Shown here: positions 38,464-49,812 of the stretch, one piece after another
Position numbering within the stretch: the stretch's first letter is position 1
How the letters are laid out: each line of letters begins with the position of its first letter
Assembly: GCA_025698865.1 (NCBI GenBank)
Contig: JAILWQ010000001.1
Location: 186,001-250,000 of the forward strand
DNA: 64,000 nucleotides
Source of the DNA: Erythrobacter sp.
GTDB lineage: Bacteria; Pseudomonadota; Alphaproteobacteria; Sphingomonadales; Sphingomonadaceae
Direction of reading: 5' to 3'
Notes under the pieces: model-generated
Database searches by the model: none
What the model was told of the DNA's origin: nothing
Seen by the model: the letters and a program-made list of their open reading frames with translations, nothing else
Position numbers and translations under genes: made by a program

Positions 38464-39190
38464 AGGCTTTCTCGCCATGGTCGGGGCCGCCTTCGTCGCC
38501 GGCTGCAACAAGGTCGCCGAGACCAAGGCCGGGGCCAATCTGCTTTCGGCGGCCGAGCGCTGGCACATGGGCGCACAGCGGCTGCTGCGGGACAGGAGCG
38601 CGCTCGCCCCGGAATATCCGCGCTCGAAGATCAGCCCCTTCTTTCGCGGCAACGGATCGACCGACCCGCAGAACGGCGATTACCAGGCGCAGGCCGCGGC
38701 CGGCTTCGCCGACTGGCGGCTGGAGGTGCGCGGGCTGGTCGACAATCCGCTCTCCCTCACGCTCGACAATATCCGCCGCCTCCCCCAGCGCACGCAGGTC
38801 ACCCGCCACGATTGCGTGGAAGGATGGAGCGCGATCGGCGAATGGACCGGGCCACAGCTCGGAACCATCCTCGATACGGCGGGCCTGCGGGAGGACGCGA
38901 AGTTCGTCGTCTTCCGCTGTGCCGACAATCTCAACGGGTCGGATTATTACGAGAGCGTCGACCTCGTTGACGCGTTCCATCCGCAGACGATCATCGCCCA
39001 CAGTCTCAACGGCGAGCCCCTGCCGATCCGCAACGGCGCCCCGCTGAGAATGCGGATCGAACGCCAGCTGGGCTACAAGCACGCCAAGTACCTCACCGCG
39101 ATCGAGGCGGTGGCCAGCCTCGACGATATCGGGCGCGGCCAGGGCGGTTACTGGGAGGATCGCGGCTATCAATGGTATGCCGGTATCTAG
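38453..39190 (+). CDS. Tat-exported molybdopterin-dependent oxidoreductase (MsrP/YedY-like fold)
   Basis: A 245-residue protein. The N-terminus combines a Tat-type RRGFL (residues 3-7) with a lipobox-like FVAGC (Cys18). The sulphite-oxidase-fold Moco domain is recognisable from DWRLEVRGLVDNPLSLTL, the Mo-ligand Cys121 in RHDCVEGWSAIGEWTG, and PLRMRIERQLGYKHAKYL near the C-terminus. Family members reduce methionine sulphoxide or other substrates in the periplasm with electrons from a membrane cytochrome. Here the partner is a b561-type cytochrome rather than a standard MsrQ. Substrate open. Confidence 0.88.
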   Translation: MQRRGFLAMVGAAFVAGCNKVAETKAGANLLSAAERWHMGAQRLLRDRSALAPEYPRSKISPFFRGNGSTDPQNGDYQAQAAAGFADWRLEVRGLVDNPLSLTLDNIRRLPQRTQVTRHDCVEGWSAIGEWTGPQLGTILDTAGLREDAKFVVFRCADNLNGSDYYESVDLVDAFHPQTIIAHSLNGEPLPIRNGAPLRMRIERQLGYKHAKYLTAIEAVASLDDIGRGQGGYWEDRGYQWYAGI

Positions 39191-39284
39191 CGCTTTCGCG
39201 GCGCGACCGTAGCCCTTGGGATCCCTCAACCGCTTGAATTCGGCGCCCTTCGTTCCCAGATCCGGGGTCGAGAGGAGAGCAGCG

Positions 39285-39548
39285 ATGGCCGGTGGCTGGA
39301 CGCGCGACGGTGCAGTGCAGGACCAGATAGACGACACGGTTTCCGACGCCGTGAACGCCGCTCGCGCACGGATGCCGATGGGCGAAAGCGCGAAATATTG
39401 CGTCGAATGCGGCGAGGACATTCCACTCAAGCGGCGCGAGGCGCTGCCGGGCGTCAAACGCTGCGTCGCTTGCCAGAGCGGACAGGACGGCGCCGTACGT
39501 CAGGCGGGCATCAACCGCCGCGGCAGCAAGGACAGCCAGCTTCGCTGA
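39285..39548 (+). CDS. DksA/TraR family C4-type zinc-finger protein
   Basis: An 87-residue small DksA/TraR family protein (YbiI-like). The zinc finger is CVEC (C39, C42) and CVAC (C60, C63). GAGGAGAG 7 bases upstream of the ATG at 39285 supports the start. Short family members bind in the RNA polymerase secondary channel in TraR-like fashion or act as uncharacterised stress proteins. It precedes argG by 81 bp. Confidence 0.87.
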   Translation: MAGGWTRDGAVQDQIDDTVSDAVNAARARMPMGESAKYCVECGEDIPLKRREALPGVKRCVACQSGQDGAVRQAGINRRGSKDSQLR

Positions 39549-39629
39549 TCGTGGTGGGCAGACGCTCGCGGATTGCCGGCGCGGCATGGCCCTGCTAGCC
39601 GCCCGGCACATTCCAGCGAAGGGTTCCCC

Positions 39630-40844
39630 ATGTCCGAGATCAAGCGTGTCGTCCTGGCCTATTCCGGGGGTCTCGACACCTCCGTCATTGCGAAATGGCT
39701 GGAGGTCGAACGCGGGCTCGAGGTGGTCACCTTCACCGCCGACCTCGGCCAGGGCGAAGAGATCGAACCGGCGCGCGAGAAGGCGCGCGCCATGGGCATC
39801 CCCGACAACCACATCTTCATCGAGGACCTGCGCGAGGAGTTCGTGCGCGACTTCGTCTTCCCGATGATGCGCGCCAACGCCCGCTACGAGGGCGACTATT
39901 TGCTCGGCACCAGCATCGCCCGCCCGCTCATCTCCAAGCGCCTCGTCGAGATCGCGCACGAGACCGGGGCCGACGCCGTGGCGCACGGGGCGACCGGCAA
40001 GGGCAATGATCAGGTCCGTTTCGAGCTGTCGGCCTATGCGCTCGATCCCGACATCAAGGTGATCGCACCGTGGCGCGAATGGGACCTCACCAGCCGCACG
40101 GCCCTGATCGCCTGGGCCGAGAAGCACCAGATCGCCGTCCCCAAGGACAAGCGCGGCGAGAGCCCCTTCTCCACCGATGCGAACCTCCTCCACACCTCGT
40201 CCGAGGGCAAGGTGCTCGAGAATCCGTGGGAGGAGACCCCGGACTATGTCTATTCGCGCACCGATCATCCGGAGGACGCGCCCGACACCCCCGAATACAT
40301 CACGATCGACTTCGAACGCGGCGATGGCACCGCGCTGAACGGCGAGGCAATGAGCCCGGCGACGCTGCTCGCCGCGCTCAACGAGCTCGGCCGCAAGCAC
40401 GGGATCGGCCGGCTCGATCTGGTCGAAAACCGCTTCGTCGGCATGAAGAGTCGCGGCATGTACGAGACGCCCGGCGGCGAGATCTACGCCCGCGCCCATC
40501 GCGGGATCGAGCAGATCACGCTCGACCGGGGGGCGGCGCATCTCAAGGACGAGCTGATGCCGCGCTATGCCGAGCTCATCTACAACGGCCTCTGGTTCAG
40601 CCCGGAGCGCGAGATGCTGCAGGCGGCGATCGACCTTAGCCAGGAGAAGGTCGCCGGAACGGTGCGCCTCAAGCTCTACAAGGGGCTTGCCAGCGTAGTC
40701 GGCCGCAAGAGCGCCAACACGCTTTACTCCGAGGCGCACGTCACGTTCGAGGACGATGCGGGGGCTTACGATCAGGCCGATGCGGCGGGCTTCATCAAGC
40801 TCAACGCGCTGCGCCTGCGGTTGCTCGCCAAGCGGGATCGCTGA
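39630..40844 (+). CDS. argG: argininosuccinate synthase
   Basis: A 404-residue enzyme of standard length. The ATP-pyrophosphatase P-loop is [13 protein letters not shown] (7-19). Further signatures are [26 protein letters not shown] and [17 protein letters not shown]. It joins citrulline and aspartate in arginine biosynthesis. argH is not adjacent, as in many alphaproteobacteria. The start at 39630 gives [14 protein letters not shown], matching the family N-terminus. Confidence 0.97.
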   Translation: MSEIKRVVLAYSGGLDTSVIAKWLEVERGLEVVTFTADLGQGEEIEPAREKARAMGIPDNHIFIEDLREEFVRDFVFPMMRANARYEGDYLLGTSIARPLISKRLVEIAHETGADAVAHGATGKGNDQVRFELSAYALDPDIKVIAPWREWDLTSRTALIAWAEKHQIAVPKDKRGESPFSTDANLLHTSSEGKVLENPWEETPDYVYSRTDHPEDAPDTPEYITIDFERGDGTALNGEAMSPATLLAALNELGRKHGIGRLDLVENRFVGMKSRGMYETPGGEIYARAHRGIEQITLDRGAAHLKDELMPRYAELIYNGLWFSPEREMLQAAIDLSQEKVAGTVRLKLYKGLASVVGRKSANTLYSEAHVTFEDDAGAYDQADAAGFIKLNALRLRLLAKRDR

Positions 40845-41066
40845 CCGGACCGGGCGCTTTACGGACTGCGAATCGAGTCGCGGCATGCTTGCAAAGACCG
40901 TTCCGCAGTTCGTCGCCGCTCCAAAACGTCTCATCTGCAACTGCATTTCACTGGTTCCCGAAGAGCGGTGAATCGTGGCGGGATTGGGGCGGGCGACGGC
41001 CGCGTTAGGGACTCGGCACCCCTTCGCCGGCTATCAGGCTGGCATTCGGAAGGAGGGGTCTTTCCC

Positions 41067-41609
41067 ATGCCTGCACGTAAATCTCTTCGCGCTGTCGCGA
41101 CCGTTTTCGCCGGTTCCTTGGCGCTTTCCGCGACCACTGTCGCTCTGGCCGAGACCACGCCGCGCACCGTCGCGCACAGCCATGTCCAGCAGACCGGCGA
41201 CCAGCACTTCGCCGACCTGTTCGCCCGGTTCGGCACGCTGCCGGTCGCCGCCGCCGCACCCCGCGCCGTCGACCTCGACAGCTTCGAGCCGCCGGTCGAG
41301 GCCGCCCCGGTCACCACTCGGATCGAGGGGGGCCGCGCCTCCTATTACGGACGCAAGTTCCACGGCCGCCGGACGGCCAGCGGGGAGGCGTTCGACATGA
41401 ACGCGATGACCGCCGCGCACCGCACCCTGCCCTTCGGCAGCCGCGTGCAGGTAACCAACCCGGCCAACGGCCACACCGTCACCGTGACCATCAACGACCG
41501 CGGCCCCTTCCACGGCAATCGCGTGATCGACGTGAGCCGCGCCGCCGCGACCGAGCTCGGCCTGATCCAGCGCGGCTCGGGCACCGTGGAGCTCGCGCTT
41601 CTCGATTGA
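41067..41609 (+). CDS. rlpA: septal ring lytic transglycosylase RlpA family
   Basis: A 180-residue exported protein. The signal peptide covers residues 1-29 (VALAE). A linker is followed by the double-psi beta-barrel domain (about 92-180): GRASYYGRKFHGRRTASGE, TAAHRTLPFGSRVQVTNPANG and INDRGPFHGNRVIDVSRAAATELG. RlpA cleaves peptidoglycan strands lacking stem peptides, at septa. There is no lipobox and no C-terminal SPOR domain, so septal targeting by SPOR is absent here. AAGGAGG 10 bases upstream supports the start. The 222 bp before it hold no other recognisable feature. Confidence 0.92.
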   Translation: MPARKSLRAVATVFAGSLALSATTVALAETTPRTVAHSHVQQTGDQHFADLFARFGTLPVAAAAPRAVDLDSFEPPVEAAPVTTRIEGGRASYYGRKFHGRRTASGEAFDMNAMTAAHRTLPFGSRVQVTNPANGHTVTVTINDRGPFHGNRVIDVSRAAATELGLIQRGSGTVELALLD

Positions 41610-41634
41610 GGACCCGCCTCTGCGGGTCCTTCCT
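41609..41634 (+). terminator. terminator overlapping the rlpA stop codon
   Basis: AGGACCCGC (41609-41617) and GCGGGTCCT (41622-41630) form a perfect 9-bp stem with loop CTCT, followed by TCC. The left arm begins within the TGA stop. The T-run is short. Confidence 0.6.
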
Positions 41635-41684
41635 CGGCGCTGGTCCTCCGCCGGCCCGGTGGGTAGCCTCTGGGCTTCGGCCTT

Positions 41685-42512
41685 CTAGGCCCTTCCGCCC
41701 CCTCCCCCGGCCATCGCCTGGCGCGCTTCCTCCAGGATGGCCTCGCGTTCCCGGGCCGCGTTCAGTTCCTCGTAGGTGGTGACGTCCCACCAGCGGTCCA
41801 GCCCCTCCTCGAAGGCGAAGAACTGCACCTCGTCGACCAGCTCGGGGTTGTCGTGTTCGGAAGGCAGCAGGGCATCGAAGGGCCGGTCGTCCTCCATCGC
41901 CTCGATCATCCGCGTGTACCAGTCCTTCACAACCGGCTCCCCCGCCCCGTCGCTGTCGGAGCCGCTGTTGGACATGGACCGGGTGTTACACGGTTCAGGA
42001 GAGACATTTTCCCCCGCATCCGCGCCCGGTTCCCCGCACGCGCCACCGGGCAGCGGCTCGCCCTTCTCCAGCGCGTCGAGCGCCTCGTCGAAGCGATCGG
42101 AGAGGTCCGCGACATCGCTGCGGGCGGCGAGCCGGTCGAGCCTGCCGATATGGGCGAGCAGCAGGCGCGGATCGTGGCGGCGGCGGGTGCCGATCTCCTC
42201 GCCGTGATAGAAGACCTTCTCCTCCACCCCGTCGATCGCGCGGGTGGCGAGCGCATCCTCGGCATGGGGCAGCGCCTGGAGCAGCGCCGCGTCCCAGCAG
42301 CGACGGAATTCGGGCGAGGCGCGCCGGGCGCGATAGACCGTCTGGTGCGAGACCCGCGCCACCCGCGCCGCGCCCCGCACCGAGCCGACCACCGCCAGCG
42401 CCTCGAGAAACTCGCGCATCACGGCGGGGGTGAGTTCGAGCAGCGGCTTGCGCGTGTCGCCGTCGGGAAGCTGTTCGAGCAGCGCGGGGAGATTGGGCGT
42501 GGGAGCGTTCAT
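41685..42512 (-). CDS. HTH-containing protein of unknown function, terminase-small-subunit-like
   Basis: A 275-residue acidic protein. Residues about 42-64 (VGSVRGAARVARVSHQTVYRAR) fit a helix-turn-helix. The segment after it, SPEFRRCWDAALLQALPHAEDALATRAIDG followed by VEEKVFYHGEEIG and DPRLLLAHIGRLDRL, recalls proteins annotated as phage terminase small subunits or HTH proteins in sphingomonads. The C-terminal half is low-complexity, very acidic and ends GGGGGRA. No large terminase, capsid or integrase gene is near. It could be a domesticated phage gene or a chromosomal DNA-binding protein. It converges with rlpA. Confidence 0.7.
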   Translation of the reverse strand: MNAPTPNLPALLEQLPDGDTRKPLLELTPAVMREFLEALAVVGSVRGAARVARVSHQTVYRARRASPEFRRCWDAALLQALPHAEDALATRAIDGVEEKVFYHGEEIGTRRRHDPRLLLAHIGRLDRLAARSDVADLSDRFDEALDALEKGEPLPGGACGEPGADAGENVSPEPCNTRSMSNSGSDSDGAGEPVVKDWYTRMIEAMEDDRPFDALLPSEHDNPELVDEVQFFAFEEGLDRWWDVTTYEELNAAREREAILEEARQAMAGGGGGRA

Positions 42513-42634
42513 GGTCCGGTTCCTTTGCGGGAAGGTGGACCGGGTTATCTATGGCATGTGAGGGGCTGTAGGAAAGTCATCTTGTCCCGCTCGACCGGAC
42601 AGCAGTGCCGAACGCACATAGGACATCCGTCTAG

Positions 42635-43336
42635 CTAGGCCGCCCATCTCGCAGACGCACCGGGAGCGGTAACGCCGCTAGGTTCTTCCTCGTCATGGTC
42701 GCGGTTCAGAAGTTGCTGGGCGCCATCGGCCAGCATCCAGATGCGGGCAGCCTCCACCGTGTTCCGAACTACGAGTCTGATCAACGCTTTGGCCCGATGG
42801 ACTTCGACAGTCCGGGGGCTGATTTCAAGCTGCTGGCCGATCTCCTTGTTGGACGCTCCGCCACAGGCGAGCTGCGTGACCTGCCTTTCCCTAGGGCTAA
42901 GCGTACAGACTTTCGTTCGGGCATGGAATTGCTGGATCATCAAGTCGCTTTCCCGCCTCGTCCATCGATGACAGCCGAACAGAGCTTTTTTCAGTTCGGC
43001 CGCACCGCACGGCCAGTTGACGAAGCCCTGCGCGCCCTGTCGCAAGACCGAAACGATCAGGGCGACACTCCGACCTTCGCTGTAGACCAGAATGGGATAG
43101 AATTTCTCGTTCTCGGCCATTTTTTGGAGAACGTCGCCATGCCGCGCATCGTCTGCATGGATGATAAGCCAGGCACGTTCCGGCCAGTTCGCCCCGATCT
43201 CGTCGAGACTGGCGATCGGAAGGACATCGGCGATTTCCCGAGCGACCCTGTAAACCTCGACGCGTCTCTCGTCGTTGCTATCGACGAGGATGATCTTTGT
43301 TACTTCGTGAACCTCGTACACTACAGATTCCCCCAT
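42635..43336 (-). CDS. LuxR-type transcription factor with degenerate receiver domain
   Basis: A 233-residue protein with a CheY-like N-terminal domain and a C-terminal LuxR/FixJ HTH (about 145-205, LSPRERQVTQLACGGASNKEIG and SPRTVEVHRAKAL). The receiver is atypical: the beta-3 phospho-acceptor position falls on H60 (AWLIIHADD) and the beta-5 Lys is replaced by Asn/Trp (GFVNWP, 107-109), so phosphorylation is unlikely. It may respond to protein partners or be constitutive. It is divergent from the second LuxR regulator with 188 bp between the starts. The region is visibly less GC-rich than its surroundings. Confidence 0.82.
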   Translation of the reverse strand: MGESVVYEVHEVTKIILVDSNDERRVEVYRVAREIADVLPIASLDEIGANWPERAWLIIHADDARHGDVLQKMAENEKFYPILVYSEGRSVALIVSVLRQGAQGFVNWPCGAAELKKALFGCHRWTRRESDLMIQQFHARTKVCTLSPRERQVTQLACGGASNKEIGQQLEISPRTVEVHRAKALIRLVVRNTVEAARIWMLADGAQQLLNRDHDEEEPSGVTAPGASARWAA

Positions 43337-43395
43337 AACCGCATAAGTGAACGCCGCTTATTTCATTTCCAACAGACTGAAACTTACGGGAAAAC

Positions 43396-43412
43396 ACGAT
43401 TAGGGAAATCGT
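43396..43412. promoter_or_regulatory. inverted repeat between divergent LuxR-type genes
   Basis: ACGATT-N5-AATCGT is a perfect inverted repeat in the 188-bp AT-richer intergenic region. It is a candidate operator for one of the two flanking regulators. It does not match a classical lux box. Confidence 0.35.
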
Positions 43413-43524
43413 TTACAGGAACGTCATCGGATCAATGTCGTTCACTTGGAGGACGGTCGCATCCTATTGAAAACCAAATATGGTTAATCGCGTTATTGTG
43501 ATTCTGCATTCTAGGATGAGATGA

Positions 43525-44247
43525 ATGGAGTATTTTTCAGCCGCCAAGCAGGTTAACGACAGGACGGCCCTCTTGCGGCTCCTCCACCGGCAAGCGATGA
43601 CCTTGGGTTTCGGAGCGGTGGCCTATCTGCGTCCTTCGACCAGTGACATCGGACGCATGGATTTGCAGGAGATCGGTTTTCCGGACGGCTGGGCCAGCGA
43701 ATATCTCCACGAACAGTATTTTCTGCACGATCCTCACCTCAGCTATGTCGTGCGAACCGGCCGATGTATTCAATTCAGCAACATCACGGAGAAACGGGAA
43801 TTGAGTGCGGCGGAAGAAGCGTATCTTGAACGTCTCTCCATATGGGAACTAGGCGATGGGTTCCTTGTTCCGGCCTTTGGAACCCTTCCAATGCCGGGCG
43901 TGGGTGTTGCTCCGTACCCTGGTTGGTTCTCTTTTCGCCAGCTGAACGGTTCAGCGGTTGATAATGCCAACGTCGCAGTCCTTGAGGCGATCGCACAGGC
44001 AACGCACATTCAGAGCGGCAGGATCGTCAATAGTGCGGGAGACGGGCAGAAGAAGCTCGCGCCGCGAGAGGTCGCGATCTTGAACTGGATGGCGCTCGGC
44101 AAAACCAACGGTGAAATCGGGACAATCCTGGGTATCGCAACTCCTACCGTCGCCACCTATGTGCGTCGGCTCTACAACAAGCTCGAAGTCAGCGACCGGA
44201 CCGCAGCCGCGGTCAAAGGCGTGAAACTGGGCCTCATCAACAACTAA
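43525..44247 (+). CDS. LuxR family regulator with autoinducer-binding domain (LuxR solo)
   Basis: A 240-residue protein. The N-terminal domain (about 1-165) has the acyl-homoserine-lactone-binding layout with W56, Y60, D69 and P70 matching TraR W57, Y61, D70 and P71; the second Trp position is Phe84. The C-terminal HTH is KLAPREVAILNWMALGKTN and TPTVATYVRRLYNKLEV. No LuxI-type synthase exists in the window, so it may be a solo that detects outside signals. It has a divergent LuxR-type partner, and converges with uvrA 47 bp apart. Ligand unproven. Confidence 0.87.
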   Translation: MEYFSAAKQVNDRTALLRLLHRQAMTLGFGAVAYLRPSTSDIGRMDLQEIGFPDGWASEYLHEQYFLHDPHLSYVVRTGRCIQFSNITEKRELSAAEEAYLERLSIWELGDGFLVPAFGTLPMPGVGVAPYPGWFSFRQLNGSAVDNANVAVLEAIAQATHIQSGRIVNSAGDGQKKLAPREVAILNWMALGKTNGEIGTILGIATPTVATYVRRLYNKLEVSDRTAAAVKGVKLGLINN

Positions 44248-44294
44248 TCGCGCGCAGCACTAGCTACCGGAAAGTTCCGCTCGCTCTCCTGAAG

Positions 44295-47276
<2,982 letters not shown>

Positions 47277-47286
47277 GAAAAGGCGT

Positions 47287-47301
47287 GTTCCTGTTATGTT
47301 C
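47287..47301 (-). promoter_or_regulatory. LexA-type SOS box upstream of uvrA
   Basis: Plus-strand GTTCCTGTTATGTTC is an exact GTTC-N7-GTTC operator. It ends 11 bp before the uvrA ATG. A perfect TTGACA (-35-like, minus strand 47312-47307) lies 5 bp upstream of it, placing the box in the spacer or -10 region. Confidence 0.8.
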
Positions 47302-47554
47302 GCGGATGTCAAGCGAGGGCGGTCCGGTTCGGGTCCGATACCGGCAATGGGCCATCAGATGGGGGCGTTCCGCACAATCGCAACACCCGCCCGGAGGCCT
47401 CACAGACATCGTCGAGTCCATCGATCCGCCCATCGCGTCGGACGAACCGAGGACCTTTTCGCACGGTTCGTCCGTTATTTGGGTGAGAACGGAGGCCAGC
47501 CGCCCCTCGAGCGGGACAGGCTCCATACACAGGTTGACCAAAGGTCCACAGATT

Positions 47555-48463
47555 ATGCCGTCCAGTTCCAGCAAAACAGCGCCCCGGGCGGGCCGATTGC
47601 CCGACAGACACAACCGCGAAACCGGCTCCCGCGACCGGGTTCGCCAGATGCTGCGGGATCTCGACACGCCGCTCGACGCCCTGCCCCGTCCGTCCGATAC
47701 GGATCGGGAAAAGTCCGATCGCGATGCACGCGACAGGCAGACGCGGGATCAGAAACTGCGCCAGCACAGCGACCTCAAGCGCGCCCGCGATGCGGCGCGC
47801 CGGGTGTTCAAGGTCAAGCCGTCCCTTTCCAGTCGGAAAGCGGCGGCTGCCCTGCTGACCGCGGGCGCAGTCGGCCTCGCCGCCTTTTCCGGCCCCGGCT
47901 GGCCCGGCTCGACTGACGGACATTCGTCCGAGCTGACCGACGCTTTTGGCGGAAAACGGATGCCGGCCTCGCTGCGAAATGCGAGCGCCGAGTTCAAGCA
48001 GGCGCTGATCGAGGAGGAAGGGGTACGCTACGTCGTCTATCGCGATGTCGCGGGCTACCCCACCGTCGGCGTCGGACATCTGGTGACGCCGAGGGACAAT
48101 CTGCGGGTCGGCGACCGGATCAGCCGGCAGCAGGTCCTCGAATTTCTCGAAGGCGATCTGGTCGAGGCGGAAAGCGGCGTGCGCGGTCTCGTCGGCGATC
48201 TTCCGCTGTTCCAGCACGAATTCGATGCGCTGGTCGATCTCGTCTACAATGTCGGTGCCGGAAATGTTTCGGCGAGCGAAAGCCCGCGCCTCAACGCCGC
48301 CGTGGCTTCCGGGGATTACGAACGGATCGCGACCGAGCTCGACTATACCTATGCCGGAGGACGGATCGCTCGCGGCCTCGAGTTCCGGAGCGAACGGCGC
48401 GCGAAGATCTTTCTCGATGCGCGGTACGAGGATCCGCGCGAGGCGGCGCGAAACAACACCTGA
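47555..48463 (+). CDS. membrane-anchored GH24 lysozyme (T4-type muramidase)
   Basis: A 302-residue protein. The N-terminal about 95 residues are highly charged and rich in Arg, Asp and Lys. A hydrophobic segment follows (about 95-115, AAAALLTAGAVGLAAFSG), then the lysozyme domain (about 140-295). The catalytic triad E155, D164 and T170 has exactly the E11/D20/T26 spacing of T4 lysozyme, with GYPTVGVGHLV following. It hydrolyses MurNAc-GlcNAc bonds. Orientation would place the enzyme in the periplasm, tethered or released. No holin or other phage genes are near, so this may be a host enzyme of cell-wall turnover. It is divergent from uvrA. Confidence 0.87.
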   Translation: MPSSSSKTAPRAGRLPDRHNRETGSRDRVRQMLRDLDTPLDALPRPSDTDREKSDRDARDRQTRDQKLRQHSDLKRARDAARRVFKVKPSLSSRKAAAALLTAGAVGLAAFSGPGWPGSTDGHSSELTDAFGGKRMPASLRNASAEFKQALIEEEGVRYVVYRDVAGYPTVGVGHLVTPRDNLRVGDRISRQQVLEFLEGDLVEAESGVRGLVGDLPLFQHEFDALVDLVYNVGAGNVSASESPRLNAAVASGDYERIATELDYTYAGGRIARGLEFRSERRAKIFLDARYEDPREAARNNT

Positions 48464-48484
48464 CCCGAAGGCCGAGCAAGTCCG

Positions 48485-49027
48485 ATGCCGCACCGGCTCT
48501 TCGTCGCCATACGTCCGCCCGAACATATTCGCGATGCGCTGATCGACACGATGGAGGGACTGGAGGGCGCCCGCTGGCAGGGCGAGGACCAGCTCCACCT
48601 CACTCTCAGGTTCATCGGCGAGGCGGAAGCGCCGCTCGCCAACGACATCGCGGAGAGCCTCTCCTCCGTCCGGGCCGCACCCTTTCCGCTTTCCCTCGCG
48701 GGCGTGGGCCATTTCGAACGGCGGGGAAGGCCGCACAGCCTTTGGGCGGACCTCGCCCCATCACGCGAACTGGTCGAGCTTGCCGATCGGGTCGAAAAAG
48801 CCTGTCGCCGCACGGGGTGCGCGCCCGAGACCCGCCGGTTCACGCCGCATATCACCATCGCCCGGCTGAACAGCTCGACCGAGCCAATCGGCGGCTGGAT
48901 CGCCAATCACGGCGATCTGCGTTCCGACCCGTGGCCGGTCGACGCCTTCATCCTCTACGAAAGCCATCTCGGGGCGGGTGGTTCGCTTTACGAACCGGTC
49001 GTCCGCTATCAGTTGAAGTCTGCATGA
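48485..49027 (+). CDS. thpR: RNA 2',3'-cyclic phosphodiesterase
   Basis: A 180-residue 2H phosphoesterase with both HxTx motifs: HLTL at 38-41 and HITI at 122-125. N-terminal HRLFVAIRPP is typical of ThpR/LigT. It hydrolyses 2',3'-cyclic phosphate ends of RNA. It starts 21 bp after the lysozyme stop and overlaps the next gene by 4 bp (ATGA). Confidence 0.94.
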   Translation: MPHRLFVAIRPPEHIRDALIDTMEGLEGARWQGEDQLHLTLRFIGEAEAPLANDIAESLSSVRAAPFPLSLAGVGHFERRGRPHSLWADLAPSRELVELADRVEKACRRTGCAPETRRFTPHITIARLNSSTEPIGGWIANHGDLRSDPWPVDAFILYESHLGAGGSLYEPVVRYQLKSA

Positions 49028-49677
49028 TCCGTAATCTCTCCCCGCTCCTCGTGATCGCCTCGATCTCCTGTTCTCCCGTGCCGGACGAGCGCGACGGGGT
49101 GAGCCTGTCGCCCGCCGCCGCCGCCTCGCACCGGGAGGCGCGGCTCGACGAGGCGCTGGAAACGGCAAAGGAGGACTGCCTGCTGATGGTCTGGAGCGAG
49201 CAGGCCGAACGCGCGGTCGAGTTCGACCGCGCGCACGATCAGGTGAAAGGCGGCGCGATCTCCTGCGCCACCGGCACCACGGCCAGCCAGTTCGACGCCG
49301 CCATCCTTGCCATTCGCGAGGCGGCGAAAAGCGGGAACAAGGCCCGGATGCTCGAACAGATCGGCCTGCCGCTGCTCTATATCGACGCCGAGGGCGAACG
49401 CCGCCCGATCGAGAGCCGCGAGATGGTCGAACAGGTCTTCGACGAGGTGTTCGATCCGCGGATGCTGGAAACGCTCGGCCGGCTCGATCTCGCCGACATG
49501 ACCGTGGTGCCCGAACAGGGGGCTTTCTTCGAGCTCGGATCGCTGTGGCTGGTGGTCGACAGGAAGGGCGGGCGCCCCGCCATCGTCACGGTCAACCGAC
49601 AGGCCCTCGACGACGCGGCCCGCGCCGCGCGCGATCTGGCGGGCCGCAATCAGGCAACGCCCCTCCCTGCGCGATGA
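49024..49677 (+). CDS. lipoprotein of unknown function
   Basis: A 217-residue protein. The N-terminus IASISC (Cys16) fits a lipobox. The mature part is predominantly helical and acidic with two further cysteines (about 52 and 80). The segment FELGSLWLVVDRKGGRPAIVTVNRQAL near the C-terminus resembles a small beta-sheet like those in DUF4440/NTF2-type or similar envelope proteins, but no family is assigned. It is translationally coupled to thpR by the ATGA overlap. Confidence 0.72.
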   Translation: MIRNLSPLLVIASISCSPVPDERDGVSLSPAAAASHREARLDEALETAKEDCLLMVWSEQAERAVEFDRAHDQVKGGAISCATGTTASQFDAAILAIREAAKSGNKARMLEQIGLPLLYIDAEGERRPIESREMVEQVFDEVFDPRMLETLGRLDLADMTVVPEQGAFFELGSLWLVVDRKGGRPAIVTVNRQALDDAARAARDLAGRNQATPLPAR

Positions 49678-49812
49678 TGCCAGTCGTCGTTTGTGGAGAA
49701 CCGGTTGCCTTTTCGATCAATCCTCTGTTCAAGCGCGTTCAGCTACGAATGAAACCATCCCGGCACGCAGGGCGTCCGCTCGCGTGCCACCCGATCAATC
49801 GGAGAATGATTT

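Noticed and set aside
43337..43524. Classical lux box in the LuxR intergenic region
   Set aside because: The inverted repeat ACGATT-N5-AATCGT does not resemble the 20-bp lux-box consensus.
49727..49740. Possible fourth SOS box before the M3 peptidase
   Set aside because: GTTC-AAGCGC-GTTC has a 6-bp spacer rather than 7 and the gene is not a repair gene.
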